The position numbers and the translations under genes were made by a program. This document shows, in pieces, positions 37,287-51,666 of a stretch of 64,000 nucleotides of DNA. The notes beneath the pieces are model-generated. The model was not told where the DNA came from. It worked only from the letters and a program-made list of their open reading frames with translations, and searched no databases. The first letter of the stretch is position 1; every line of letters starts with the position of its first letter. The DNA is from Panicum virgatum (lineage: Eukaryota; Streptophyta; Magnoliopsida; Poales; Poaceae), in the NCBI RefSeq assembly GCF_016808335.1, contig NC_053148.1:47446930-47510929 (forward strand), in the 5' to 3' direction.

Positions 37287-39390
37287 TTGCAACGTATGGA
37301 AGAACGAGATGCCTTACATCCACAACAGCGAGATAATGGACGACAATACTTAAGTCCTGCCAGCTATACTCTTAGCAAGGAAGAGAAAGAAGCCATGTTT
37401 GACTGCTTGAGCAGTATAAAGGTTCCATCTGGATACTCATCCAATATAAAAGGAATCTTAAATTTGGCGGAGAAGAAATTTACAAATCTCAAGTCCCATG
37501 ACTGCCATGTGCTTATGACCGAACTTCTTCCGGTTGTGCTGCGGGGGATTCTGCCTGATAACGTCCGGTTAACCATCGTGAAGATATGTGCCTTCCTCAA
37601 CGCAGTTTCTCAGAAGATAATTGACCCGGAGAATTTGATAAAGCTGCAAAACGATGTGGTGCAATGTCTTGTTGACTTTGAGCTGATATTTCCACCATCT
37701 TTCTTCAACATCATGACACATCTTCTAGTGCACCTTGTCAAAGAGATTGATATCCTCGGACCAGTATTTCTACACAACATGTTCCCATTCGAAAGGTTCA
37801 TGGGGGTACTCAAGAAATGTGTTCGTAATAGAGCTCGTCCAGAAGGAAGCATCGCCAGTGCCTACGGAACTGAGGAGGTCATTGACTTTTGTGTTGACTT
37901 TTTTGATGACCTTAAACCGATTGGAGTCCCTGAATCGCGATATGAGGGGAGACTAACTGGAAATGGTACATTAGGGAAGAAAATCTTATGTCTGCACAGA
38001 TGATTTCTCATTCAAGAAAGCGCATTATACGGTTCTTTGACAATCATCCTTGGTTGACCCATATATCGAGGAACACAAGAAAATTCTGCTATCTAATTTC
38101 CCGGAAAAGTCTGAGGCATGGATTACACGTGAGCACATGAACACTTTTTGCAGCTGGTTGCGGAAGCATCTAATGCATAACATGGATATAAGTGAATAGG
38201 GGTGGGCATTTAAAACCCGAAAAAACCAAACCGAACCGAATAGACCGAAATGTCGGTCTATTCGGGTTCTCGGGTTCGGGTTCGGTCCACACTTATGGTT
38301 TAATTCGGGGTACGGGTTAGGGTTCGGTTCCTAGCCTGCAAAACCCGAATAGACCGAATAACCCGAAATTCATTCAAACTCTTGGTATGCCATGATATCT
38401 TATGTGATTTTTGAACTTATTAGCTAATAGTTGTTATCTCATCTTAATATTTGTATGTCTATTTCATTATGCTATTTTTTCGTAGTTACTTATCGCTATT
38501 ACTCGTACTTCTATTTAACTATTCATTGCATATATTTTGATGGAAGATGAGGGTGTATTTATTATTCGGTTAATTCGGTGGACCGAATAGACCGAACCGA
38601 AATATTCGGTCTATTCGGGTTCGGTTCCTAATTTTGTCTTTAAAATTTCGGTTCTCATTTTTTGAAACTCGAAATTCGCAAAACCCGAATAGACCGAACC
38701 GAAATATCCGAATAGACCGAATGCCCACCCCTATAAGTGAACAACTGTTCTTATTGGCTAGGGGACCATTTTGGAATATCTTAACATACCAAGGGTACAA
38801 GATAAATGGAAACACATTTTATACGATAGCCCAAGATAAAAAGAGTACCAACCAAAACAGCGGTGTTCGTATGGATGCCACGGACAATAATGGAAAAAAA
38901 GACACATATTACGGCTACATTGAAGAGATATGGGAGCTGGATTACGGTCCCAATTTTAAGGTGCCTCTATTTCGTTGCCAATGGGTTAAGCTATCTGGAG
39001 GAGGGGTAACAAAAGATGAGTATGAGATGACAATAGTTGATCTCAACAATCTTGGGTAAAGAGATGAGCCATTTGTCCTAGCCCAGGATGTCGCCCAGGT
39101 TTTCTACATTAAGGACATGTCCAGCAAGCCAAAGAAGGGGATAAACAAGCAAAAGGAAGAGCCTAAGCGACACATAGTTCTATCAGGAAAGAGAAACATC
39201 GTTGGAGTGGAGGACAAGACAGACTTGTCAGAAGAATATAATAATTTTGTTGCCATTCCACCTTTCGAAGTAAATGCTGATCCATGCATCCTGCTAGCCA
39301 ATGATGATGCTCCATACTTGCGCCGTGATCATAATCAAGTGACATTTGTGAAGAGAAAGTTTGTTACCGTTAATCCTTCATGTACTTGAA
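37287..39390 (+). pseudogene. TNP2-like CACTA transposase, C-terminal half
   Basis: First part (37287-38003) matches the DUF4218 region of TNP2: LKSHDCHVLMTELLPVVLRG, FPPSFFNIMTHLLVHLVKEI, MFPFERFMGVLKKCVRNRAR and PEGSIASAYGTEEVIDF. A one-base shift near 37,985 moves the frame; VCTDDFSFKKAHYTVL follows, then a TGA. After the nested MITE the DUF4216 part follows: SEQLFLLARGPFWNI, YYGYIEEIWELDYG and VPLFRCQWVKL. The DDE nuclease core upstream is missing. Neighbouring 5' sequence is the CACTA leader. Confidence 0.85.
38197..38733. mobile_element. hAT-type MITE nested in the TNP2 gene
   Basis: Ends TAGGGGTGGGCAT / ATGCCCACCCCTA are inverted repeats, and an 8-bp target duplication TAAGTGAA flanks it exactly (38189-38196, 38734-38741). 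The interior is built of repeated CGGTCTATTCGGGTTCGG-like words in both orientations. Removing it leaves the transposase frame in register. Confidence 0.93.
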
Positions 39391-39960
39391 TCATTTTATA
39401 TTATTGTATAAAAACATAATCGCAAGTCGAATACTTATATTATTTTATATATTTTTCACTTAATTACCAGACTCAATTATAATTTTCATTCAATAATGGA
39501 TTACTCAACTAATTTTATTTATTTCATGAAATTACATTTACATTAACACACTATACTCTCTCACTAACACACACAATCTCACTAACACAAACTATCTCTC
39601 AAACTCACACACTACTCATTAATATAATGAAATTGCTTAATTTTATCAAAAATTCACTTTTTAAACGTTAATATCGTGATAGAATCCACTTTTTGTCGAA
39701 AAGCAATAGTTTGAAAAATTTTGTTCACCTAATATATTTTTGCATGGTCAAAATAACAAATATGATTTCAAAAAAGTTAGATATTTCATTGACCCAATCA
39801 CTTGAATGAAAATTAATTATTTTTTGTTGCGTGTATCAAGTTTATATAGAGATAAGAAATTTTGTTCCATAATTTTCGGAATCATAATTTTATTAACTGA
39901 ATTAACAAATGAAAACCAATTTTAAAAGAGAAGTAAAAAGAAACAAAAACAAACATAAGA
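39391..39960. other. AT-rich CACTA interior, no gene seen
   Basis: Low-complexity sequence between the TNP2 remnant and the internal subterminal-type repeats. Confidence 0.5.
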
Positions 39961-40150
39961 TTAGGCGGGAACGAGGGAAAACGGGCCCCTTTTGTTCCGG
40001 GTGGTAGATCCACCCGGGACTAAAGGTGGGCCGCGGGCTGGGAATTTTCCCGGCCCGCCCAAAAACACCTTTTGTCCCAGGTGAATCCACCACCCGGGAC
40101 AAAAGGACCTTTTGTCCCGGGTGGTGGCTTCACCCGGGACAAAAGGCCCC
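39960..40150. repeat. Internal cluster of CACTA subterminal palindromes
   Basis: Alternating CCTTTTGTCCCGGGTGG and CCACCCGGGACAAAAGG units, four or five copies. The spacer differs from the GGTTGG type at the element ends. Such arrays belong at CACTA ends, so finding one in the middle suggests that parts of two CACTA elements are joined. The GC-rich run to 40,540 that follows resembles a 5' leader. Confidence 0.65.
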
Positions 40151-40810
40151 CCCATATATTTCCTTTCTCCGTCGCCCTTCCCAAACACTTGGTCGTTTCA
40201 TCTGCGCCTGGTGCCGCCGCCGTCCCTTGCTCCCCCCACCGCGCGAGCCCAACGTCCCCGAGCACCACCGCCGTCGTCGCCGCCGCGCAGAGTGCCGTTG
40301 TACCTGCGAGCACCGCCGCCGCCGTCGACGTCCGCCATCCCGGCCCGGACCCCGCCGCGCGAGCTCAACATCCCCGAGCGCCGCCGACCTCACGCCGCCG
40401 CCCAGAGCCCCGCCGCGTTCTCCGGCTCGCCCCGCCGTCGCCTGTGCGCGCCCTCGTCGTACATGCGCCACGCGCCACCCTGGCCCTGCCACTGCAGCGC
40501 CCAGCCGGCGCCGCCGGCCGCCGCCGCCGCCCTAACCCTTATGTGTTTATAAATTAGTTTAGAAATTAGTTTAAATATGGATTATTTGTTTAAATTTGAA
40601 AATATGGATTATTTGTTTAGAAATTATGTTGTAAAATATAGATTATTTGTTAATTCGTTTAATTTTGATGACAAATAGGGTGTTAATTACTTTTGAAATT
40701 ATATTATTTAGAGTTCATGTTATTTAGAGTGAAATCATAATTTGTTGTTTAGAGTGAAATCATAATTTGTTGTGTAAATAAAGGTATATTTACAAATTTT
40801 TAAATGTATA

Positions 40811-40870
40811 AATGTGTGTGTATGTATGTATGTATGTATGTATGTATGTATGTATGCATGTATGTATGTG
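40811..40870 (+). repeat. (ATGT)n microsatellite
   Basis: About ten TATG/ATGT units interrupted by one TGCATG. Confidence 0.9.
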
Positions 40871-40911
40871 CAAAGTGAGTTTAAATTTCTTTTAAATATT
40901 TCATGTATATT

Positions 40912-41390
40912 TCTTGAATTACTTAGAGAATATTTCTTGACTTCATCCATCGATCGTTACTTAGTGAAAAAACCGTCTAGAATATTTCATATATAGATGA
41001 TTTCAAGTTTATTTCTTGAATTACTTAGAGAATATTACTCGACTTCGTCCATCGATTGGTACTTAGTGAAAAAAACCATCTAGAATATTTCACAGTCGAT
41101 ACTTAGTGAAATTATAGATAGAATATTTCGTGTATATTTTTTGAATTACTTAGAGAATATTTCTCGACCTCATCCATCGATCGGTACTTAGTGAAATTAT
41201 TGATAGAATATTTCTTTTATATTTCTTGAATTACTTAGAGAATATTTCTCGACCTCATCCATCGATCGGTACTTAGTGAAAAAAACTGTCTAGAATATTT
41301 CATATATAGAATATTTCAAGTTTATTTCTTGAATTACTTAGAGAATATTACTCGACCTCGTCCATCGATCGGTACTTAGTCAAATGATCG
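40912..41390 (+). repeat. Tandem repeat, five copies of an 85-125 bp unit
   Basis: Each copy begins TTCTTGAATTACTTAGAGAA, continues CTCGACCTC(G)TCCATCGATC and GGTACTTAGTGAAA, and ends with variable TAGAATATTTC words (starts at 40,912; 41,013; 41,139; 41,223; 41,326). Located upstream of the second CACTA gene; may act in its promoter (inference). Confidence 0.8.
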
Positions 41391-41450
41391 CAAATATGTG
41401 GATTATTTAGAGAATTTTTTAAGGGTTTTATTTGTATTCATATTTTAGTT

Positions 41451-42878
41451 TTGATGGACCTGCGACACACAGACGCGGAAGACGAACAGTTCCTGTTGAA
41501 TATGATTGGCGAAGGTCTAGGAGATGTCCCTGAACAAGCTGATGATGACAGCAATACCGACATATATTTGAATATGTCTGGTGATGGAATTGAGTCACCA
41601 TCTATTCAGGATGACGCTGCTGCTGAACAAAGTGCTAATGTACATATCACAACTATACTTATTTGTAGTGACAATCATATTTTCATTTAAATCTATATGA
41701 ATACTATGAATGTTTTTTTATAGCCGTCTGGATCATCGTCGCAGCAGAAAAAGACGAAGCGAGGCCCAACAAAAAAACTGGAAGGGCGGTTCATTATAAC
41801 GGAAGTTGGTCCAGATGGCGAACCGATCGCTCCAGAAGCTGCCGCCAAATAATTCATAAGACAATCCGGATGTATTGTCAGGGACCACATCCCGATCAGC
41901 TTCAGGCTCTGGAAAGTTTCCAATCCAAGCGAGGAACGGGATGCGGTACCCGAAAGAGAAAAAGAATGGTGCTGGCGGGAGCTTAAGAAAAACTTCACGG
42001 TTCCAGCTGAATCCGAAGAGATATGCAAGCGCTGGACCCTGAGTAAGATGGCCGAACAGCTGCGATCATTCAAGAAAATTTTGACGAAGAAATATATCAA
42101 AACCGGGACCACACCCGTATTTATTGGCGAGCTCGAAAAGCTCAGGGGTCACTGGGATGCATTTGTGGAATACAAGTCTTCAGAGCTTGGGCTTGAGAAG
42201 GTGCAGAAGGCCAAAGACAACGCCTCGAAGAAAGTGTGCCATCACACTCTAGGCCAAGGAGGCTACAAGCTTGCAGTACCCAAATGGGAGAAGATGGAGC
42301 AGGATCTGCTTGACAGAGGCATCCAACCTGCGACCATAAACTAGCCTGAAAGGTCAAGGACCTGGTTTTATGGTCACGGGGGAAGCTTGGACCCATTGAC
42401 TGGTGACTGCATCTATGGGCCAAACATCCAGCGAGCAGCCCAGAGACTACAGGAAGCCATACAAGCAGCGGCCGAGGGAACATTCCAGCCGGATAGAGAG
42501 AGGGACGAGCTGACTTACGCCCTTGGGAATCCAGAGCATCCGGGCCGCACAAGAAGCAAAGGCGTGGTTCCGTGGAAGTATGGGTTCAGGGATTACATTG
42601 AATCATATAGAAGCCGGCAAAGAAGAAAGAATGATGAGCGGGAGCACTTGCGAAGGCTAGAGGAACGGCTCATGTCACACGATCAAAGACTGGAGGAAGA
42701 GGTTCAACGCCAAGTGGCCATAGCAATGAGCCAGCAACAGCAAGCGCAAACGGTGCCTCCAGAGCCTAATGTCGCAGCCGATCACCTGTCTCAGCGGAAA
42801 AGCAGCTGCGCTTCCACAGATGTCGCCGTCGCTGAGCCAACGGGGATCCAGGCCGCAGTTGAAGCGTCGGCCCCGTAG
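41451..42878 (+). pseudogene. CACTA accessory gene (plant transposase Ptta/En/Spm class)
   Basis: Acidic start MDLRHTDAEDEQFLLNMIGE, an intron, then RGPTKKLEGRFIITEVGPDG, a conserved middle (CIVRDHIPISFRLWK, WCWRELKKNFTVP, KKVCHHTLGQGGYKLAVPKW) and a charged helix EHLRRLEERLMSHDQRLEEE near the C-terminus. This order is that of the TNPA-like second protein of grass CACTA elements, which binds subterminal repeats. Stops at 41,850 and 42,342 and a TAG at 42,876 break it. Confidence 0.75.
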
Positions 42879-42992
42879 CGATTTCCAGTGGATGAGATCA
42901 CCCAGCGGACACCTTGTGACCTGCAGACTGCCGTTAAGAACTTAATGTTCACTGTTGCGTATGGTACCGGCATGCCAACCTAATCAGGCGAC

Positions 42993-44700
42993 GTGTACCA
43001 CGAGCAGCAAATTCCGCCTAGATACACAAGAGTTGGCGTGGAGCAGGTGTGCCAGGGTTGGGAGACGCTCGAGCTTGATATTCCTGGAGGCGATGGGGAG
43101 AGGACACTAGCAGAAGCCATTCATGGCTACATCCTATGGGATAAGCGCTACATTGTCCTAAAGTCGGATGATCAAACACCAAGACCGTCATCTCAGCATG
43201 CCTCTCCAAGACCGGCATCTCCGCAAAACTCCCCAAGGGCAGCACTGTCTTGGCAAGGTTCACCAGCACATTCTCCATCACCATCATCTCATGTGCCGAT
43301 GAACACTCAAGCGTCACCGTCGCCTCCATAGTCACTCCCTCCGCCGCAGGCAAAGAAGCAGAAACGGCCGCCGGCAAAGAAGGTAGCTGCACCGGCTAAG
43401 GAGCCTCCAAAGAAGAAGGAAAAGGAGAAGAAAACCAAGGAGGCTCCTATTAAACCCTGGGACATGAGCCTTGAAGAATGCGATCGGATAACTCAAGAAA
43501 GAGTTAAAGAGCACTTCAAGCCGAAGCCGGAGCCCGAGAAAGTGATAAATCCGATAGATTTGAAATTTTTTAAGGGAATGTGCGAAGCAAATAAGAGAAA
43601 ATTCATTCCGAGAAACCCCCCTTCAGACTACGAATGCACAATTATCAAAACTACTGAGAAAAAAAAGAGACAATCAAAGTCATCGTCGTCCGACGTTCCA
43701 CAGCTCGGAGCCCAAAAGAAACAATCAATAGAGCCTCTCGTAGTGGGACAGACGATGCAAGGACAAGACTTTGTTACATTTTTGAAAGAATCAAACCTGA
43801 CAGCGGCTCAGATTGCATGGGGAAAAGATATTCCAAAGGCCGATGTGGTCGTCAAATGGACGTTTGAGATCGGCAAAACTCTTGTACCCCCCGAAGTAGT
43901 GTCTGTGCTTCCAACGCAAATGTATAAGCTGCACCAGCACTACATGCGTGCGATGGCCGATTGCATCTTCATGTAGGGCGCAAAGATTAAAGATGACGAT
44001 TTCTTACGGGGGAGGCCATTATATGGATAAACTAGGAAGAAATTTACCAACTAATCCATCAGGAGGCCCTCGACATCTCTATGGTCGGCTTGTGGGTTCT
44101 GTAAGTATTTTACTCTCCTTACGTATTGTTTTGCATGATCTCAACATACTGATCTCTTGATTTATTCGGTATCATGTAGAATGGAGATACATACTTGCAG
44201 AAGAAAGTGATACTCTCACCTCGGCTTCATCGACCCAATTACTTGTAATTGGAGGCTTCTACGTGACAATTCCGATGAGATATTCCAAAACTTGTTCAAG
44301 TACATAAGCGTTCATCACAACAAGCAAATGATATTGTTTTCTTACAACTTTGCGTCAGTGATTCCTTCCGTCTAATTCTTTCTATTCTGTAATCGAATTG
44401 TTTAAACCTTAACTACCAAGAACTGCCTCCGTATAATCTTGCAGTGAACACTGGGTTCTAATTGTCATAATTCCCGAGAAGAGCTTACTCGTGGTTATGG
44501 ACTCATTGAGGAGACCTCCAGAACAATACGAAAATCTTCTTAACATGATGAAAAAGTAATTCTACCACTACTTCGTCGATGACTGATAATTTGAATCACT
44601 TTGTTACTTGACTATAATTGTTCTAATCATGCACAGGATTTGGAAAGAATTCGCTAAAAATCATCCAGGCAAATTTGACAAAGAATTGAAGATCAAGATA
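42993..44700 (+). pseudogene. CACTA-borne gene ending in a truncated Ulp1-like protease domain
   Basis: A variable Pro/Ser-rich part, a conserved stretch (MCEANKRKFIPRNPPSDYEC, FVTFLKESNLTAAQIAWGK) and, over several small exons, HWVLIVIIPEKSLLVVMDSL, the His and Asp boxes of a C48 (Ulp1/SENP) cysteine protease. The segment with the catalytic Cys is missing because the 3' subterminal region follows directly. Ulp1-like genes are known in some plant CACTA and MULE elements. It is broken by stops and frame changes at 43,331 and 43,974. Confidence 0.65.
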
Positions 44701-44899
44701 TGTGTATACATATATATATATAAGTGAATTAATTTATATATGAAAACTATCTAGGACAAATATTATATATGTAACTATATATATGTATATATTAGTGGAG
44801 ATCATACACACTGAATTCCAATACATAAGTTTAATTGAAATGCAAAAGTATAATTGAAATAGAAAAAGAATTGAGAAAAGAAAAATATGAAAAAAAGGA

Positions 44900-45110
44900 A
44901 CATTTTGTCCCGGTTGGTAACACCAACCGGGACAAAAGGGTGCGCCAGCGCATGGCTGGCGCACCCTTTTGTCCCGGTTGGTGTTACCAACCGGGACAAA
45001 AGGTCATCTTTTGTCCCGGTCGCCAGACCCGGGACAAAAAAGCACCCTTTTTATCCCGGACTGGCGTTCCCGGTTGGGAAATGGGGACAACAGGGGTTTT
45101 CCAACCAGAA
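44900..45110. repeat. 3' subterminal repeat array of the CACTA element
   Basis: Alternating TTTTGTCCCGGTTGG and CCAACCGGGACAAAA, four to six units, with a perfect inner palindrome GGTGCGCCAGCGCATGGCTG at the centre. It mirrors the 5' array at 36,640-36,810. Confidence 0.9.
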
Positions 45111-45591
45111 CAAATCAATGTTTTTATAGTAGATTAGTAGTGGACCATGTCCCGGCCCACAGTGAGTCGGCACTGAAGGCGGCGGTGGCGAAGCAGCCCG
45201 TTAGTGTCTCCATCGAGGCAGGCGGGCGTGATTTCCAGCACTACAAAAAGGTAAAGCTTAGTCCCTGCTTCAAGCACACCTGTAGCCTCACAAAGATCCC
45301 TCACAAAGATCATCATCATCACGCGCGCAGGGAGTCTTCGACGGCGCTTGCGGGACGAAGCTGGACCACGGCGTGGCGGCGGTGGGCTACGGCAGGGCCG
45401 GCGGCAAGGACTTCTGGATCGTGAAGAACTCGTGGGGCCCCCGGTGGGGCGAGAGCGGCTACATCCGCTTGAGGAGGAACGTGGCCGCGCGCACGGGCAA
45501 GTGCGGCATCGCCAAGGACGCGTATTACCCGGTGAAGAACCGCAGGGCGGGGGCGGGCTTGCCGCTGCTGGAGATGGCTCTTGCTGCCTAA

Positions 45592-46520
45592 GGCGCCATC
45601 CGATGGCGATTGCCCCTTGCTATGGACTCACGAGACACTCGTTCAGTCGTTTACAACACTTGCTCTGCGTGTGGTATGCTGTGTCTGTGTGTGCAACCGT
45701 AAATAATCTATAAATATGGGATTGGTGTAGTAATTACACTTATAAGTAATCTGTGGTGAGATGAGCTTATGTATTACTATGGACTTATAAATAAATAATC
45801 TCGTGAGTCGTGTAACTTTTTTTTTGAGATTACACAATACAACTCAGACACTCACAACGCACGTATACTCTTGTACGTGTATTTGATATACCACAAGATC
45901 AACAAGCCCACGGATAAGATTATGTACTGGATGAAGACATTTTAGTAGTAAAATAAACTAGCAAGGTTGCCCGCTCAAATAGCATGGGTAGCTATATTGT
46001 TTTTCGTACTAAATTTGTATATTTAGATGGATATAAATCTATTTAAATGATTTTATTTTTTATTATCATTGTTTTATTGAAGTGGCCCGACCAAGATAAT
46101 GTCTTTTTTATCATCATAGCCCGTGGTGTGGAATGTGAATTCATTTTCGTGATAAAGGGGAGGTTAATTGTGGAGAAATATGGTTTTATGTATTTATTGA
46201 AAGCATTATAACTATTTTTTCCTTTAGTTGTATTTTTTTCATCATAAACTTTGAAGTTTCCATTCATACGACTTCCTCATGGTAAACTTTGAAGTTTCCA
46301 TCCATACGACTTCCTCCTCACGGTAACCACGTGATTTTTCTAAAAAATTGATAAAATTAATTTGTGCCTCTTGATTTTTTTCCCCTTTTGTTTACCTACA
46401 TATCATGGTCGCTTCTATTTCTATTTAAAACATCTGTTTGAAATAGAGTTTTATTTTATTGTTTCAATTCCGAAGCCACGTAAAAAATGTTAGGATACAC
46501 GCTAAACGTTAAACAATTGA
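45592..46520. other. 3' flank of protease gene 3, no gene seen
   Basis: Contains the gene 3 terminator region and AT-rich sequence. A 38-bp direct repeat (AAACTTTGAAGTTTCCATYC ATACGACTTCCTC) occurs at about 46,245 and 46,283. Nothing else recognised. Confidence 0.5.
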
Positions 46521-46660
46521 TCACCTATCATTTAGCTCTTTATTCGCACTAAACGGCCATTTAAACTTGTTTTTTACAATGTAGGCATTGAGTCTCCTGT
46601 AATCCACACAAAGCCTACAAGTACCATCTATCTTTTTTACTATGGGGAAGCAAAACCCAA
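46521..46660 (-). pseudogene. Ty3/gypsy reverse transcriptase fragment
   Basis: Minus strand reads FCFPIVKKIDGTCRLCVDYR followed by RLNAYIVKNKFKWPF, the start of the gypsy reverse transcriptase (normally VKKKDGSWRFCVDYRALN). Only about 45 codons remain; no LTRs are near. Confidence 0.75.
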
Positions 46661-47206
46661 TTGTTAGGCTCTCAGTTCGGATACCAGTATATAATATCAC
46701 GAATTCACGATACAAAGGACGTCGCCGGCTCTAGTCTCGCCGCCGCCACCGCCAAGTTCTCTCCAGGTTCAGGTCTCCCCGATCTAGACGACTCTATTAC
46801 AATATATATGCCACATTATTGGGCCCACTCAGAACACAACCCATTACAGCATAACCCATTTGCGTAACGCTTGCTAGGCCGAGCAGCCCGCGTGCTCCTG
46901 CGAGGCCCATCATCCTCACCCTTGTCAGTAAAGTCCTGGTTGCTGACATCAAGGCCCGACGGCAGCTCAACTTTGATGTTAACTTGAGGGATAAGCAAGT
47001 GGTAGGATGCTAATTTTGCAGCGACAGGAACCTGTAGGAATTTTCTGACATCCATTGTGCGTGCAGATCGATCGATTTCTGTGTTTGGTTTTTTGTGCAA
47101 TCCTTCGAAGAGCGCGATCCCAAGGTACATTGCATGGATTTGGCCAGACAGGACGAAAAGGCGCGGTGATCAAAATTCAGGAGTAATCTGAGAAGAAACT
47201 AACTTT
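46661..47206. other. Left part of block B, no gene assigned
   Basis: From 46,944 on, the sequence matches 20,540-20,800. A minus-strand open frame (46,816-47,130) contains KFLQVPVAAKLASYHLLIPQ and RRSTRAARPSKRY and may be a transposon-derived fragment; not recognised with certainty. Confidence 0.4.
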
Positions 47207-47551
47207 GGGTGTGTTTAGATTCTGTAAAATTTTGGACGAAATTCACTATATCAATTTTCAACCAAAGATTAGAAGGACTAAATATGATTTAATTATAAAA
47301 CTAATTACACGGACGGATGGGAAATCGCGAGACGAATCTATTAAACCTAATTAATCCATCATTAGAGATTGTTTACTGTAGCATGACATTGTCTAATCAT
47401 TGTCAAATTAAACTTAAAAAATTCGTCTCGCAATTACACATGGGGGTTATGGAATGAGTTTTGTCAGTTATCCACATTTAATACTCCTAATTAGTAGTCA
47501 AACATTCGAAGTTACTGTAGTACTGTAAAATTTTAGGGACCAAATACACCC
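47207..47551. mobile_element. MITE of the GGGTGTGTTTAG family, 345 bp
   Basis: Ends GGGTGTGTTTAGATT and (reverse complement) GGGTGTATTTGGTCC. It has the inner GAGACGAATCTATTAAACCT / TTCGTCTCGCAATTAC pattern found in a very common grass MITE family. Block A has no insert at the matching place (20,768-20,800). Superfamily (PIF/Harbinger or other) not settled, as the target duplication is unclear. Confidence 0.8.
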
Positions 47552-47692
47552 TTGCAATCAACTCTGAAATCCTGAAGATACAGTGCCGTGATGGTGTCAG
47601 GAATAGTTGCAAGAGCAGAGCAGCCGCAAGGAGGGTGCAACCATTTAGGGTGTGTTAATGTGTTATCGTCTGATGATCTCTCTTGGCCGTGA

Positions 47693-48530
<838 letters not shown>

Positions 48531-49965
48531 GTACATAGAAAGAGAGGCGATGACCGGCCGCTAGGTTGCCCTTGCTTGTTGCAAGACTTGCAGTGGTGTG
48601 TGTCTGGAGTTGAGTTGCTTGTTTGCACTAGCGTTGTTCTGAGTTATGCGTGAGGTGAGGATCTTGTTGAACTAAGTATATGCATGCATGTAGCTCCGGA
48701 AATAAGTTAATAAGTCGTAATAAATATTATACTCCTTTTTAGGGGTAATATAATGAAGTTACAAAATAAGTTTTTTGTCTGTGCTTAGTATATGACTTCA
48801 TTCTCTGCTTGATGGGGTCTCATCTTCCCCTGAAACCACCACAGAGCTTCCATCAGAGTTGGTGGGTGTAAAGCAAAACCAGGGGAAGGAACTGATGTCA
48901 CAACTGAACTGGCCATAATGCACACATCACGCTGCAAATAAAACTGCAAACGACCGGGAGCTCAATGGCACAGTCAGCGGCTGCTGCTGATGCCGATAAT
49001 CATACCATGAGGTTTATTCAGGGGTTTTTGTGGTTTTTTCGATCTGCAGCACTTGGGTTCATAATTCAAGACTTGCACTCTGTCTTTCTGTTTCGCTTCG
49101 GTTGCATTTCATCTTATCAACCATTGGATGAAGAGAACATCGAGTTTTCGTCATTCTGTTTCGCTTCGGCTGCATTTCATCTTATCAACCATTGGATGAA
49201 GAGAACATCGAGTTTTCGCAATCCCATTCGCTAGCAGGTAAACTAATGTGCATATGACAGAGTGGCTGTCAACATGTTTCAGCTCATCTTCAGAATTATC
49301 CTTAGCACTCGTCAAAAGAAACAAGAATTATCCTTCCAATAATCTGACATGCTAATGTTTAAAAAGAGAATAATGGTATTCTCAGAGTGCATAAGATTCA
49401 GGTACAATGATATTTGTTCTATGCAATTAGTTTAGGCAACCAAATAGTCAGCACCTATGACATCTGGAAAAGCTAAATAAAATGATAATCCAGGTAAATA
49501 CCTACATGTTCATCTGAAGTATCAAACCCAAAAACCAGAGCACACATGACCACCTGAAAAATGATCCAAAATTTAACTGCATTTGAGTAAGTAGCAGAAT
49601 TGCAAAACCATCTATCGTCAGTATATTGAGCATCATCAGAATTGCTAAGCAACGCACATATTGCTTCCAGTTCACAAACATGGGCATAGTGCATAACAAA
49701 GATATATCTAGAAAGGCAGAAAACATGAACAATCTGATTACCACATGAAGTTCAGGGTTCACTTATTCATCACATAGTTCAACGAAGCTGCTGCACAGCA
49801 GCTAATGTTCACAAATACAACCGGACCACACATGACTCAACATCGGACAGACAAAAGACCACGACTCAACCAAGACCCAAAACACAGACAATCTCCAGAG
49901 ACACAGGAGGCACCTGCACCGTACTTGTGAACCCAGGGACAAAAGCCAGCTCCATGGCCAGGGAC
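48531..49965. other. Spacer between protease gene 4 and polyubiquitin
   Basis: Paralogue of 27,481-28,950: 3' sequences of the two convergent genes. No other gene seen. Confidence 0.6.
49086..49220 (+). repeat. 68-bp tandem duplication
   Basis: Two adjacent near-identical copies beginning TTCTGTTTCGCTTCGG, containing ATCTTATCAACCATTGGATG (49,086-49,153 and 49,154-49,220). Block A has a single diverged copy. Confidence 0.88.
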
Positions 49966-51548
<1,583 letters not shown>

Positions 51549-51656
51549 CTTGAGAGGATCGTGAGAGACTCCTTCGACTCGCTTCGGTCGCCCGGAGAAC
51601 TGTTTCGAGAGATTGGGGATTTTTTTGGATGGATAAGGAACCGAGGGGAGGCTGCC

Positions 51657-51666
51657 AATTTATGAA
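51657..51666 (-). promoter_or_regulatory. TATA-like box of polyubiquitin
   Basis: Minus strand TTCATAAATT, about 110 bp upstream of the 5' UTR intron donor. The MULE 2 target duplication starts about 100 bp further upstream. Confidence 0.5.

Larger units (their letters stand above)
36613..45142 (+). mobile_element. CACTA (En/Spm) DNA transposon, 8.5 kb
   Basis: Starts CACTACTACAGAATAGG and ends ...TATAGTAGATTAGTAGTG. Subterminal arrays of TTTTGTCCCGGTTGG / CCAACCGGGACAAAA lie at both ends (36,640-36,810; 44,905-45,100). It is inserted in protease exon 3 with a 3-bp duplication GAC, whose left copy is now GCC (36610-36612; right copy 45143-45145). Removing the element and one copy gives exactly the codon count found in gene 1. 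Inside: the C-terminal half of a TNP2 transposase, a second gene of the Ptta/En/Spm class and a truncated Ulp1-like domain, plus a nested hAT MITE. The catalytic N-terminal half of TNP2 is absent, so it is not autonomous. Confidence 0.93.

Noticed and set aside
36640..45110. Regularly spaced palindromes resembling a CRISPR array
   Set aside because: They are CACTA subterminal repeats; spacers are not unique and the genome is a plant nuclear one.
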